Assembly (NCBI GenBank): GCA_029268085.1
Contig: JAJUHD010000002.1
Location: 1-59,229, forward strand
Direction of reading: 5' to 3'
Source: Bacillota bacterium
GTDB taxonomy: Bacteria; Bacillota; Clostridia; Oscillospirales; Oscillospiraceae
Length of the DNA: 59,229 nucleotides
Shown here: one piece after another, positions 1 to 8,528 of the stretch
How the letters are laid out: every line of letters begins with the position of its first letter
Numbering within the stretch: position 1 is the stretch's first letter
Notes under the pieces: generated by a model
Told to the model about the DNA's origin: nothing
Databases searched by the model: none
The model's input: the letters and a program-made list of their open reading frames with translations, nothing else
Position numbers and translations under genes: made by a program

Positions 1-154
1 ACCAAGCAGCTTGTCTCCTACGCGGCGATAACGTTATAGGCAAAGCCGCCTTACGATACCAGCTTTATGCAGGCTGGCGGACAATTCACAAGGATGATCT
101 GCCATGCAAATAAACAAAGAATAGCTTTTGCATATATCCTTGTATTATAAAGTA

Positions 155-360
155 GTAGTTCTTAGAGACCCTTCTCCGGGTCTGTGCTACACTGTAAAGG
201 ATGCTGTGGATTGGTTCATGCCTCCTACCGCCAGACGGTTTGATTAAGGCTCCAACCACAGTCCTTTACCAGTTTGTTAATCAGTTAGATACCGCCAGAC
301 GGTTTATGTGGAACAAGGTTACAAGCGTAAGGTGTCCTGTGGAACCAGCATCAAATAAAC
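155..360 (+). ncRNA. putative IS110 bridge RNA (5' hairpin + target-binding loop + donor-binding loop)
   Basis: Hairpin AGACCC(166-171)/GGGTCT(178-183); long stem GTAAAGGA..CTGTGG..TTGG (194-214) with CCAA.CCACAG.TCCTTTAC (252-269); identical TACCGCCAGACGGTTT segments at 226-241 and 290-305. Confidence 0.7.
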
Positions 361-377
361 CTGTTGGAGGTATCATC

Positions 378-1559
378 ATGATTTGTGTGGGAATTGATGT
401 AGCCAAGGATAAGCACGACTGCTTCATCCTCAGCACGGAAGGTGAAGTCCTTATGGATGTGTTCACCATCCCAAATAATGCAGAAGGGTTTGATCTGCTC
501 TTACAGACGATACATCGTTGTACCGGTCCTCAAGATAAAATAAAAGTAGGACTTGAGGCAACCGGACACTACAGCTACAACATCCTCGGATTCCTGCTTG
601 ACAAAGGTCTGGCCACCTATGTCATCAATCCGCTGCACACCAACCTTTACCGAAAAAGTCTCAGCCTTCGTAAGGCGAAGACTGACCGTATCGATGCGCG
701 TACTATTGCATCTATGCTCATGTCTGATGTGGACCTCAAGTCCTACACAGACACAGCATACCACAACGAGGAGCTAAAATCACTCACAAGATACAGATTC
801 GATAAAGTCAGAGAAAGAGCAAAGCTGAAACAGTCGGTATCTCGCTTGGTCACGATCCTGTTCCCAGAGCTGGAAAAGATGGTTCCAAGCCTCCATATGG
901 TCTCTGTTTACGCGCTTCTCAGCGAGTTTCCAGGGGCCAGACAGATTGCCGGTGTCCATCTGACACGGTTGAAGACACTCCTGCAAGAAGCATCTAAAGG
1001 ACGCTACGGACGAGATATGGCGACGAAGCTTCGAGATGCTGCAAGATGTTCTATTGGATCCGTTATGCCCGCCAAGTCGCTGGAACTGCAACACACCATT
1101 CGGCTGATTCGGGAACTGGATGCCGAGATCAATGATATTGAGGCGGCGATCCAGACCATGATGGAAGATATACACTCTCCCATTACAACCATCCCCGGCA
1201 TTGGTGTTCGTATGGGTGCTATGATTCTGGCTGAGGTCGGCGACTTCTCTCGCTTCGATTCCCCCGACAAAATTCTGGCTTATGCTGGCTTGTCGCCGTC
1301 TACTTACCAATCCGGACAGCTCTCATTATCTGGGGCATATTCGCACATGGAGAAACGAGGCTCCAGATATCTTCGCTATGCACTCTACCATGCCACCAAA
1401 TACGTCTGCCTTTGGGATCCAACCTTTGCGGCTTATCTGGCTAAGAAACGTGCAGAAGGCAAGCACTACAACGTCGCTCTCTCGCACGCTACTAAGAAGT
1501 TAGTTCGATTGATTTACGCCATGGAGAAATCCGGACAGCCATACAATAGTGCTGCATAA
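378..1559 (+). CDS. IS110 family transposase (DEDD recombinase, transposase IS116/IS110/IS902 C-terminal domain)
   Basis: MICVGIDVAKDKHDCFIL N-terminus, KTDRIDARTIA, TTIPGIGVRMGAMILAEVGDFSRFDSPDKILAYAGLSPSTYQSG; RBS ttggagg upstream of ATG 378; the 201 start in the ORF track is too far upstream. Confidence 0.95.
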   Translation: MICVGIDVAKDKHDCFILSTEGEVLMDVFTIPNNAEGFDLLLQTIHRCTGPQDKIKVGLEATGHYSYNILGFLLDKGLATYVINPLHTNLYRKSLSLRKAKTDRIDARTIASMLMSDVDLKSYTDTAYHNEELKSLTRYRFDKVRERAKLKQSVSRLVTILFPELEKMVPSLHMVSVYALLSEFPGARQIAGVHLTRLKTLLQEASKGRYGRDMATKLRDAARCSIGSVMPAKSLELQHTIRLIRELDAEINDIEAAIQTMMEDIHSPITTIPGIGVRMGAMILAEVGDFSRFDSPDKILAYAGLSPSTYQSGQLSLSGAYSHMEKRGSRYLRYALYHATKYVCLWDPTFAAYLAKKRAEGKHYNVALSHATKKLVRLIYAMEKSGQPYNSAA

Positions 1560-1678
1560 ACCTCATGCTCGTAAGTTCAGCAGGCGTCCGGTTGGACGTC
1601 AGCTTTGCTATACCCTTTTTCAAACCGTCTGTTTTTTTGCCAATCCATATTTTTAGACTTGACTTTTAATAGTTAGTC

Positions 1679-2404
1679 TTAATCTCCGGCTTTAAAGCCG
1701 CTGCTTTTTAATTTTTGCAAAGATAAAAGAGTTTCTTTTGTATCGGTAAGGCGCTCAAGGGCTTCCGATTTCAGTGAAGCGGAGAGTCCAGAAACCTCTT
1801 TCCCGATTTTATCCGTCAGTTGGGCGAGCCGTTTTTCATAGAGCGGATCACTTGCAATAAGCCGCGCATGTCCGATAAGAAGCTCGGCGGGGGAATAGGG
1901 CTCGTCAGTGCCGGCAGATGCAGTCAATATTTCGTATATGCCGCTGTCGTCCACAAGCTGTTCGGACAGTACCCTGAAGCCGTTATTATAGAGCCATTTG
2001 CGCAGATGAGCCGATTTTGACATAGGCTGAAGGATAAGAAAGCAGGAGTTTTCTCTTGTCCATGGTGCGGCCTCAAGTATCGACGCGATATTTTCACCGC
2101 CCATCCCAGCGATGACGACGGTATCGATGTTTTTTCCTTTAAGTGCGGAAAGCCCGTCGCAAAGATGAAACTCGATCCTGCCGTCCTGGCCATATTCCGC
2201 AGCCGTTTGTTTAGCGTGACGGAGCGGCTCTTTATTTATATCGGTTGCATAAAGCTTTCCGCCATATCCGTTCTGTGCGAGCCAGACAGGGATATATCCG
2301 TGGTCTGTCCCGACATCGGCAGCCCCGATACCGTCAGGAACGAGTTCTGCAATGGCTTTAAGCCTTGCCGAAAGCCTAAGTAAAGACAATTGTTGTTCCT
2401 CCAT
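1679..2404 (-). CDS. trmK: tRNA (adenine(22)-N(1))-methyltransferase TrmK
   Basis: LRLSARLKAIAELVPDGIGAADVGTDHGYIPVWLAQNG... IAGMGGENIASIL typical of the COG2384/TrmK family. Confidence 0.9.
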   Translation of the reverse strand: MEEQQLSLLRLSARLKAIAELVPDGIGAADVGTDHGYIPVWLAQNGYGGKLYATDINKEPLRHAKQTAAEYGQDGRIEFHLCDGLSALKGKNIDTVVIAGMGGENIASILEAAPWTRENSCFLILQPMSKSAHLRKWLYNNGFRVLSEQLVDDSGIYEILTASAGTDEPYSPAELLIGHARLIASDPLYEKRLAQLTDKIGKEVSGLSASLKSEALERLTDTKETLLSLQKLKSSGFKAGD

Positions 2405-2473
2405 ATAACAATACCGTTCCAATACTTTCGGCTTAAGCGAAATTACCGGAACGGCATATAGTCCTCAATGATT

Positions 2474-2692
2474 TTAACTCTTCTGGGCTTCCTGCTGTGC
2501 CAGGAAGTTGTTAACCTGTTCAACAAAATCATCTACATCGAAGCCGTGTGCGGCGCAGGCCTGTTCAATGGTCTCATCGGTCGCAAGGACGCAGGTTAGA
2601 CAGTGCATACCGATGGCATTGAAAAACGGGGCGGTCTGAGGAGCATTTTCCAAAACTTCGATAAGAAGTGAATCTTTAGAAATAGTATACAC
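2474..2692 (-). CDS. DUF1858 domain-containing protein (probable GTG start at 2692)
   Basis: YTISKDSLLIEVLENAPQTAPFFNAIGMHCLTCVLATDETIEQACAAHGFD motif; GGAGG upstream of GTG. Confidence 0.8.
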   Translation of the reverse strand: MYTISKDSLLIEVLENAPQTAPFFNAIGMHCLTCVLATDETIEQACAAHGFDVDDFVEQVNNFLAQQEAQKS

Positions 2693-2768
2693 AGGGCATA
2701 CCTCCATATATTTTATAGTCATATTATACTCAGATAGTATGAAAAATGCAAGCCTATGTTGAAGATGC

Positions 2769-2797
2769 AAAAAAAGAGAACCGAAAATCGGTTCTCT
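2769..2797 (-). terminator. rho-independent terminator after tRNA cluster
   Basis: AGAGAACCG/CGGTTCTCT stem with U-run on the minus strand. Confidence 0.8.
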
Positions 2798-2798
2798 T

Positions 2799-2873
2799 TG
2801 GAGGCGCCACCCAGATTTGAACTGGGGAGTCGCGGATTTGCAGTCCGCTGCCTTACCACTTGGCTATGGCGCC
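2799..2873 (-). tRNA. tRNA-Cys(GCA)
   Basis: Cloverleaf readable on minus strand, GGCGCCA/TGGCGCC acceptor, anticodon GCA, encoded CCA. Confidence 0.95.
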
Positions 2874-3018
2874 GCATCGCTGCCCGAGCTACTGGCTACA
2901 AACCGCCGCCATTCGGCACCGTTCTTCCGCCGTTAGCTCAGTCGCTCCTTTTCGAAAAAAACTACAGGTTTTTTCGAAAGGGGATAGAGGGAAAATATTT
3001 GCTGGCTATAACTGAAGA

Positions 3019-3094
3019 TGGAGCGGGCGACGAGATTCGAACTCGCTACCTCCACCTTGGCAAGGTGGCGCTCTGCCAAATGAGCTACGCCCGC
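3019..3094 (-). tRNA. tRNA-Gly(GCC)
   Basis: GCGGGCG acceptor, anticodon loop TTGCCAA, GTTCGAATC T-arm, encoded CCA. Confidence 0.95.
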
Positions 3095-3135
3095 ATTTTT
3101 GATTGCCCCATCGGATGAAAAACATCCGATGGGGT

Positions 3136-3211
<76 letters not shown>

Positions 3212-3236
3212 ATATAAGGGACACTATTGCATCCCT

Positions 3237-3313
3237 TGGCGACCCAGAACGGGCTCGAACCGTCGACCTCCAGCGTGACAGGCTGGCGTTCTAACCAACT
3301 GAACTACTGGGCC
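3237..3313 (-). tRNA. tRNA-Asp(GTC)
   Basis: Anticodon loop CTGTCAC, GGTTCGAGCC T-arm, encoded CCA. Confidence 0.95.
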
Positions 3314-3321
3314 ATAATGGA

Positions 3322-3397
3322 TGGTGGGAACAACAGGGCTCGAACCTGTGACCCCATGCTTGTAAGGCATGTGCTCTTCCAGCTGAGCTATGCTCCC
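3322..3397 (-). tRNA. tRNA-Val(TAC)
   Basis: Anticodon loop CTTACAA, GGTTCGAGCC T-arm, encoded CCA. Confidence 0.95.
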
Positions 3398-3497
3398 ATA
3401 TGCAAAACCTCAAGCGGCTTTGCCAGTATACTAAATAATTAGTCAATTGTCAAGGTCATTTTCCCATTTTTTCAACGTTGTGCGTTATTAAGGGAAA

Positions 3498-4373
3498 TTA
3501 TTCCGTTTGTGCCAAAATATTTCGAATCTCGTCGGGCGTGAATATATAGGTTTTATTGCAGAAATGGCAGTTTATTTCCGCGTTTTCTCCACTTTCAGCG
3601 ATTTCCCCGAGCGCTTCGCTTCCTATGCTTTTAAGTGCGCGGAGGATACGCTCACGGCTGCAGTAGCAGCGGTATTCAACGCTTTTGCAGGAGAGAGTCT
3701 CCGGCTCAAGGCCTGAAAGCACATGATCTATCAGATCCTCCGCAGTCCCGTTCTGCAAAATGTCCGTAACCTGACCCATTTTCGCAATATTACCTTCAAT
3801 GGTGTCGATAAGTGACACAGGAGCGCCGGGAAGCAGCGAAACAATGAAGCCGCCGGCGCATCTTATCGACAGATCGGTATCGACGAGTACGCCGAGACCG
3901 CAGGCAGTACCGACCTGCTCGCTTTCAACAAAATAATATGTCAGATCCTCGGCTATCTCACCGCTGACAAGCGCAGTTGACCCGATATAAGGTTCCTTCA
4001 GGCCCAGATCACGGCTGACGGTGAGCGTGCCGTTTACACCAACTGCACCGCCAACGTCGAGCTTGCCGTTCTGCTTGAGCGGCAGATCAATATGTGGATT
4101 CTGTACATAGCCGCGAACGTTTCCGGAGTTGTCCGAAACGGCGATAACGTTGCCGATGGGTCCGCCGCCGTTGATGCGGAGAGTAACGGTTGCGTCCTTT
4201 TCCTTGAGCAGATCGCCGAGCATGGAGCATGCGCAGAGCGTTCTTCCCAGAGCGGCGGACGCGACAGGACTCAGACCGTGGATCTTCCGCGCGCTCTCCA
4301 CTATACTGCGTCCGCTGATTGCGGATATTTTTGCATAGCCGTCTGCTGTTACTGCACGTATGATCTCGTCCAT
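3498..4373 (-). CDS. hslO: Hsp33 redox-regulated chaperone
   Basis: Full-length Hsp33 pattern with C-terminal CYCSRERILRAL... CHFCNKTY zinc motif. Confidence 0.95.
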   Translation of the reverse strand: MDEIIRAVTADGYAKISAISGRSIVESARKIHGLSPVASAALGRTLCACSMLGDLLKEKDATVTLRINGGGPIGNVIAVSDNSGNVRGYVQNPHIDLPLKQNGKLDVGGAVGVNGTLTVSRDLGLKEPYIGSTALVSGEIAEDLTYYFVESEQVGTACGLGVLVDTDLSIRCAGGFIVSLLPGAPVSLIDTIEGNIAKMGQVTDILQNGTAEDLIDHVLSGLEPETLSCKSVEYRCYCSRERILRALKSIGSEALGEIAESGENAEINCHFCNKTYIFTPDEIRNILAQTE

Positions 4374-4381
4374 ATCACACC

Positions 4382-5119
4382 TCAATGTGAAGTATTTTCT
4401 GCTATTATAAAGATCCTGCCGAGCTCGCTCTGCGGTCCGTCTGACCGAATCTCCATGTTTGAGAAGCCGGCGGAAGAGAGAAGATTAACAAGCTTTTCGG
4501 GTTCGTGGCAGTATTCCACATGCTCCTCGAAGGAGCGCTGCCAGAACCTCCCCCTGCGGGTGAAGAGATCCATTCCGTAGTAAAGGGCATTTTCCTCTTC
4601 GTTGAAGTCTGCCCGCCACAGGCAGAGGTTATTCTCGTCCTCGTCAACAGAAGTGAAGCCGTTCAGCGAGCGGAGACGATCTGGAGAGTTGATATCGAAA
4701 ATGAGCATACCGCCCGGCTCGATAAAAAGATGCAGCAGGCGAAAGAGCTCCGGCAGATCGGCGGGCTGAAGATAATTGATCGCATCAAGGCAGGATACCG
4801 CGGCATTGACCGTACCGTAAAGATCGAGCTCCGTCATCGTCTGGCAAAGAAACAGGGGAGGGATAACGCCATTAAGCTCAGCGAACTTTTCCTGCGCGAT
4901 ACAGAGCATATCGGAAGAAGCATCGGCAGCGATCATTTCATAGCCGCGCTGTGCCATTAAAGCGGTGAGAGTTCCTGTTCCGCAGCCGATGTCGAGAAGG
5001 GTTCTGACGGTTTTGCCTCTCTCTTTGAAAATTTTTTCGTAAAAATCGGCAAAATCCTCATAGCGGATATCGCTGGTAAATCTATCATACACCGGTGCAA
5101 GAGAACCGTAGGCGCTCAT
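4382..5119 (-). CDS. class I SAM-dependent methyltransferase
   Basis: LLDIGCGTGTLTALMAQRGYEMIAADASSDML motif I. Confidence 0.85.
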   Translation of the reverse strand: MSAYGSLAPVYDRFTSDIRYEDFADFYEKIFKERGKTVRTLLDIGCGTGTLTALMAQRGYEMIAADASSDMLCIAQEKFAELNGVIPPLFLCQTMTELDLYGTVNAAVSCLDAINYLQPADLPELFRLLHLFIEPGGMLIFDINSPDRLRSLNGFTSVDEDENNLCLWRADFNEEENALYYGMDLFTRRGRFWQRSFEEHVEYCHEPEKLVNLLSSAGFSNMEIRSDGPQSELGRIFIIAENTSH

Positions 5120-5235
5120 TTATTTCATTCATCCTTTTCAAAAAAATAGGGTACAAACAAGATACAAAACGACCATCAGAAAACGAATGGCCGTTTTGTC
5201 TCTGTTTTGGCATATTAATGACTGCGAGCGGCAGA

Positions 5236-5538
5236 TTATTTTGGTTCTTCCTGTTCGGCAAGACGTTTGAAAACGCAGGCATAACCCTCCTGACCGTATT
5301 GCAGGCTGCGGTTTACGCGGCTGATGGTCGCGCTGGAGGCACCGGTTTTTTCGAGAATCTCGTTATAGATGCAGCCCTTGTTGAGGAGTGAAGCAACCTG
5401 ATAACGCTGCTCCATTGCCTGAAGCTCGGTGATCGTGCAGAGGTCGTCAAAGAAATTAATGCACTCTTCGACGGTTTTCAGCGTAAGAATAGCCCGGTAC
5501 ATCTCTTCGTTGCGGGGTTTTTTAGCCTGTTTATTCAT
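5236..5538 (-). CDS. YerC/YecD family TrpR-related protein
   Basis: MYRAILTLKTVEECINFFDDLCTITELQAMEQRYQVASLLNKGCIYNEILEKTGASSATISRVNRSLQYG. Confidence 0.9.
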   Translation of the reverse strand: MNKQAKKPRNEEMYRAILTLKTVEECINFFDDLCTITELQAMEQRYQVASLLNKGCIYNEILEKTGASSATISRVNRSLQYGQEGYACVFKRLAEQEEPK

Positions 5539-5756
5539 AAAAACACCACTCCTTTGTATTTATGCGGAAATCATAATTCCGGAATATGTCCGCGTATGTG
5601 TGACAAAATAGCCCATTAACGCACTTTCATTCTATAACAGTAAATAATGAAAGTAAAGCCTTAATTTTCGCCTTGCAAAAGAATACGAAATATTATACAA
5701 TTATAAAGTACGAAAAATATGAATATGGACATATTCGATTCAATGAGGTGACATTC

Positions 5757-7040
5757 ATGGTAAAGGCTATAGTTGGTGCAAACTGGGGCGATGAAGGAAA
5801 AGGTAAAATCACCGATATGCTTGCCGAAAAATCCGACATTATCATTCGCTATCAGGGCGGCGCCAATGCCGGTCATACCATTATCAATAAATACGGCAAA
5901 TTCGCTCTGCACTCACTCCCTTCGGGGATTTTTTATCCGCATACGACGAATATTATCGGAAATGGCGTTGCGCTCAATATTCGTTCTTTTACAGATGAGA
6001 TAAATGCTCTCCGCGAACGCGGCGTGCCGGAACCGAGAATAATAATTTCAGAACGCACGCAGGTTGTAATGCCTTATCATATCCTTTTTGACGCTTACGA
6101 AGAGGAACGTCTTGCGGGAAAGGCTTTCGGTTCAACGAAGTCCGGAATTGCGCCCTTTTATTCCGATAAATTTGCAAAGATCGGTTTTCAAGTCAATGAG
6201 CTCTTTGACGACGAACTGCTGAAGAGCCGTCTGCAGAACGTCTGCACAATAAAAAATACGCTGCTTGAGCATCTGTACCGCAAGCCGCTTCTCGACCCTG
6301 ACGAGCTATTTGCCGAAATGGTAAAGCAGCGCGGGCTTATTGCACCCTTTGTCGGAGATATCGACCCAGTCATCCGCGCCGCGCTGAAGGAAGGGAAGGA
6401 TATTCTGCTTGAAGGGCAGCTCGGTACACTTAAGGATACCGACTTCGGCATCTATCCCTTTGTGACGTCCTCCAATACCCTTGCAGGATACGGAACGGTC
6501 GGCGCGGGGATTCCACCCACAGAGATTAAAAGCGTCATTGCGGTTACAAAGGCCTATTCGAGCGCTGTCGGCGGAGGCGCCTTCGTTTCTGAGCTTTTCG
6601 GCGAGGAGGCGGAGACTCTCAGGCGGCTTGGCGGCGACAACGGCGAATACGGCGCGACTACTGGAAGACCCCGCAGAGTCGGTTGGTTCGATGCCGTTGC
6701 AAGCGCTTTCGGTTGCCGTATGCAGGGGGCGACGGAAGCTGTGCTCACGGCGGTGGACGTTCTCGGGTATATGGACGAGATCAAGGTCTGCGTCGGCTAT
6801 GAAATTGACGGCGAAGTGACTTCGGAATTTCCGGTTTCATCAAAGCTCAACAGGGCGAGACCTGTCTACGCAACTTTGCCCGGCTGGAAATGCGACATCC
6901 GAGGCGAAAAGAACTATGAGGCACTTCCGAAGCAGCTCAAGGACTATGTAGATTTCATTGAAGCGCATATCCATGTGCCAATCAACTTAGTTTCCACCGG
7001 CCCGAAGCGCGAGGACATAGCGGTCAGAAATAAGGCATAA
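5757..7040 (+). CDS. purA: adenylosuccinate synthase
   Basis: MVKAIVGANWGDEGKGKITDMLAEKSDIIIRYQGGANAGHTI; start moved from 5673 to ATG 5757 (GAGGTG RBS). Confidence 0.95.
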   Translation: MVKAIVGANWGDEGKGKITDMLAEKSDIIIRYQGGANAGHTIINKYGKFALHSLPSGIFYPHTTNIIGNGVALNIRSFTDEINALRERGVPEPRIIISERTQVVMPYHILFDAYEEERLAGKAFGSTKSGIAPFYSDKFAKIGFQVNELFDDELLKSRLQNVCTIKNTLLEHLYRKPLLDPDELFAEMVKQRGLIAPFVGDIDPVIRAALKEGKDILLEGQLGTLKDTDFGIYPFVTSSNTLAGYGTVGAGIPPTEIKSVIAVTKAYSSAVGGGAFVSELFGEEAETLRRLGGDNGEYGATTGRPRRVGWFDAVASAFGCRMQGATEAVLTAVDVLGYMDEIKVCVGYEIDGEVTSEFPVSSKLNRARPVYATLPGWKCDIRGEKNYEALPKQLKDYVDFIEAHIHVPINLVSTGPKREDIAVRNKA

Positions 7041-7078
7041 ATAATTATCAGATCTATGCAGGACCTATAAAGGAGGGA

Positions 7079-7546
7079 GTGTCTTTGGATACCATGACAG
7101 TAGCATGGGCAGTTCTCATCGTTGTTTTTCTAATAATTGAGGGAGCAACAGCCGGACTTACGTCCATCTGGTTCGCTGCCGGAGCTCTTACGGCGCTTGC
7201 GGTTACTTTTTTAGGTGGGCCCGTATGGCTGCAAATAGTTCTGTTCATTGCAGTATCCGTTGTAACGCTTATACTGACAAGGCCTCTTGCAAAGAAATTT
7301 GTGAACAAAAAGATTCAGCCTACCAACGCGGATAAGGTCATCGGAGGTACTGCAACCGTTACCGAAAGGATCGACAATGTCGCTGGAATAGGCGCGGTAT
7401 CCGTAGGCGGAAGAATATGGACCGCAAGAAGCGCGACCGGTGAGATTATTGAGGAAGGCACGCTTACAGAGATAAAATCCATCGAAGGAGTTAAACTGCT
7501 TGTAGTACCGCAGAAAGCGGCACAGACGGCAGAAAAAAATAACTGA
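7079..7546 (+). CDS. NfeD family membrane protein
   Basis: Two TM segments plus OB-like C-terminus; followed immediately by an SPFH protein. Confidence 0.85.
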   Translation: MSLDTMTVAWAVLIVVFLIIEGATAGLTSIWFAAGALTALAVTFLGGPVWLQIVLFIAVSVVTLILTRPLAKKFVNKKIQPTNADKVIGGTATVTERIDNVAGIGAVSVGGRIWTARSATGEIIEEGTLTEIKSIEGVKLLVVPQKAAQTAEKNN

Positions 7547-7578
7547 CGCCGTACGGCACGGCAGAAAGGAAGTTATCT

Positions 7579-8484
7579 ATGCAGCCTACAGATTACATTA
7601 TCCCGGTACTCCTCATTATTATCGCGTTCATCATTCTGGTCCGCAATATCCGTGTTGTTCCTCAGGCACAGGCCTTTGTCATTGAGCGCCTCGGCGCTTA
7701 CAGTACTACATGGCATGTGGGCCTGCACTTCAAGATTCCGTTTATCGAGGCTATAGCAAAGAAAGTATCCCTCAAGGAGCAGGTCTATGATTTTCCTCCT
7801 CAGCCCGTCATAACGAAGGACAATGTAACAATACAGATCGATACGGTTCTGTATTTCGAAATCACCGACCCGAAGCTCTATACATATGGCGTAGAAAACC
7901 CGATAAACGCAATTGAAAATCTTACTGCGACGACACTCCGTAATATTATCGGCGATTTGGAGCTCGACGAAACGCTTACGAGCCGCGATGTTATCAATAC
8001 CGAAATGCGCACGATCATAGATGAAGCCACAGACCCGTGGGGAATCAAGGTTAACCGAATCGAGCTGAAAAATATCATTCCTCCGCGTGAAATCCAAGAT
8101 GCGATGGAAAAGCAGATGAAGGCAGAACGTGAGCGCCGTGAAGCGATCCTGCGTGCCGAGGGTGCGAAAAACTCCGCGATCCTCATTGCCGAGGGCGAAA
8201 AGGAAGCGGCGATACTCCGCGCGGATGCACAGAAGCAGACTCAAATACTTAAAGCGGAAGGCGAAGCCGAAGCGATACTGAAAGTTCAGACAGCAACTGC
8301 CGAAGGTATTCGCCGCATAAATGAAAGTGTGCCTACCGAGGCTGTTATAAAGCTTAAAGCGCTCGAGGCGTTTGCTGCCGCGGCAAACGGAAACGCGACA
8401 AAGATCATTATTCCTTCGGAGATACAGGGTATTGCCGGGCTTGCGGCATCCGTCACAGAGATTATGAAAGATTCCTCGAAATAA
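7579..8484 (+). CDS. SPFH/Band 7 (stomatin-like) protein
   Basis: RNIRVVPQAQAFVIERLGAYSTTWHVGLHFKIPFI... coiled-coil AEGEKEAAILRADAQKQ. Confidence 0.93.
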   Translation: MQPTDYIIPVLLIIIAFIILVRNIRVVPQAQAFVIERLGAYSTTWHVGLHFKIPFIEAIAKKVSLKEQVYDFPPQPVITKDNVTIQIDTVLYFEITDPKLYTYGVENPINAIENLTATTLRNIIGDLELDETLTSRDVINTEMRTIIDEATDPWGIKVNRIELKNIIPPREIQDAMEKQMKAERERREAILRAEGAKNSAILIAEGEKEAAILRADAQKQTQILKAEGEAEAILKVQTATAEGIRRINESVPTEAVIKLKALEAFAAAANGNATKIIIPSEIQGIAGLAASVTEIMKDSSK

Positions 8485-8487
8485 AAA

Positions 8488-8528
8488 GACAATAAAAAAA
8501 CCGTTCGGTGTTCCGAACGGTTTTTTTA
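8488..8528. terminator. bidirectional terminator
   Basis: AAAAAACCGTTCGG tgt TCCGAACGGTTTTTTT. Confidence 0.85.

Larger units (their letters stand above)
139..1679 (+). mobile_element. IS110-family insertion sequence; ends inferred at CT dinucleotides 139-140 and 1678-1679
   Basis: DEDD-type IS110 transposase plus long structured 5' leader; end positions inferred from guide/flank matches and from promoter reconstruction across the joined ends. Confidence 0.75.

Noticed and set aside
3-113. Open frame from the window edge ending ...LRYQLYAGWRTIHKDDLPCK*
   Set aside because: Truncated by window start; no recognisable family, so not called
201-377. N-terminal extension of the IS110 ORF
   Set aside because: Overlaps the structured leader; good RBS and canonical IS110 N-terminus at ATG 378
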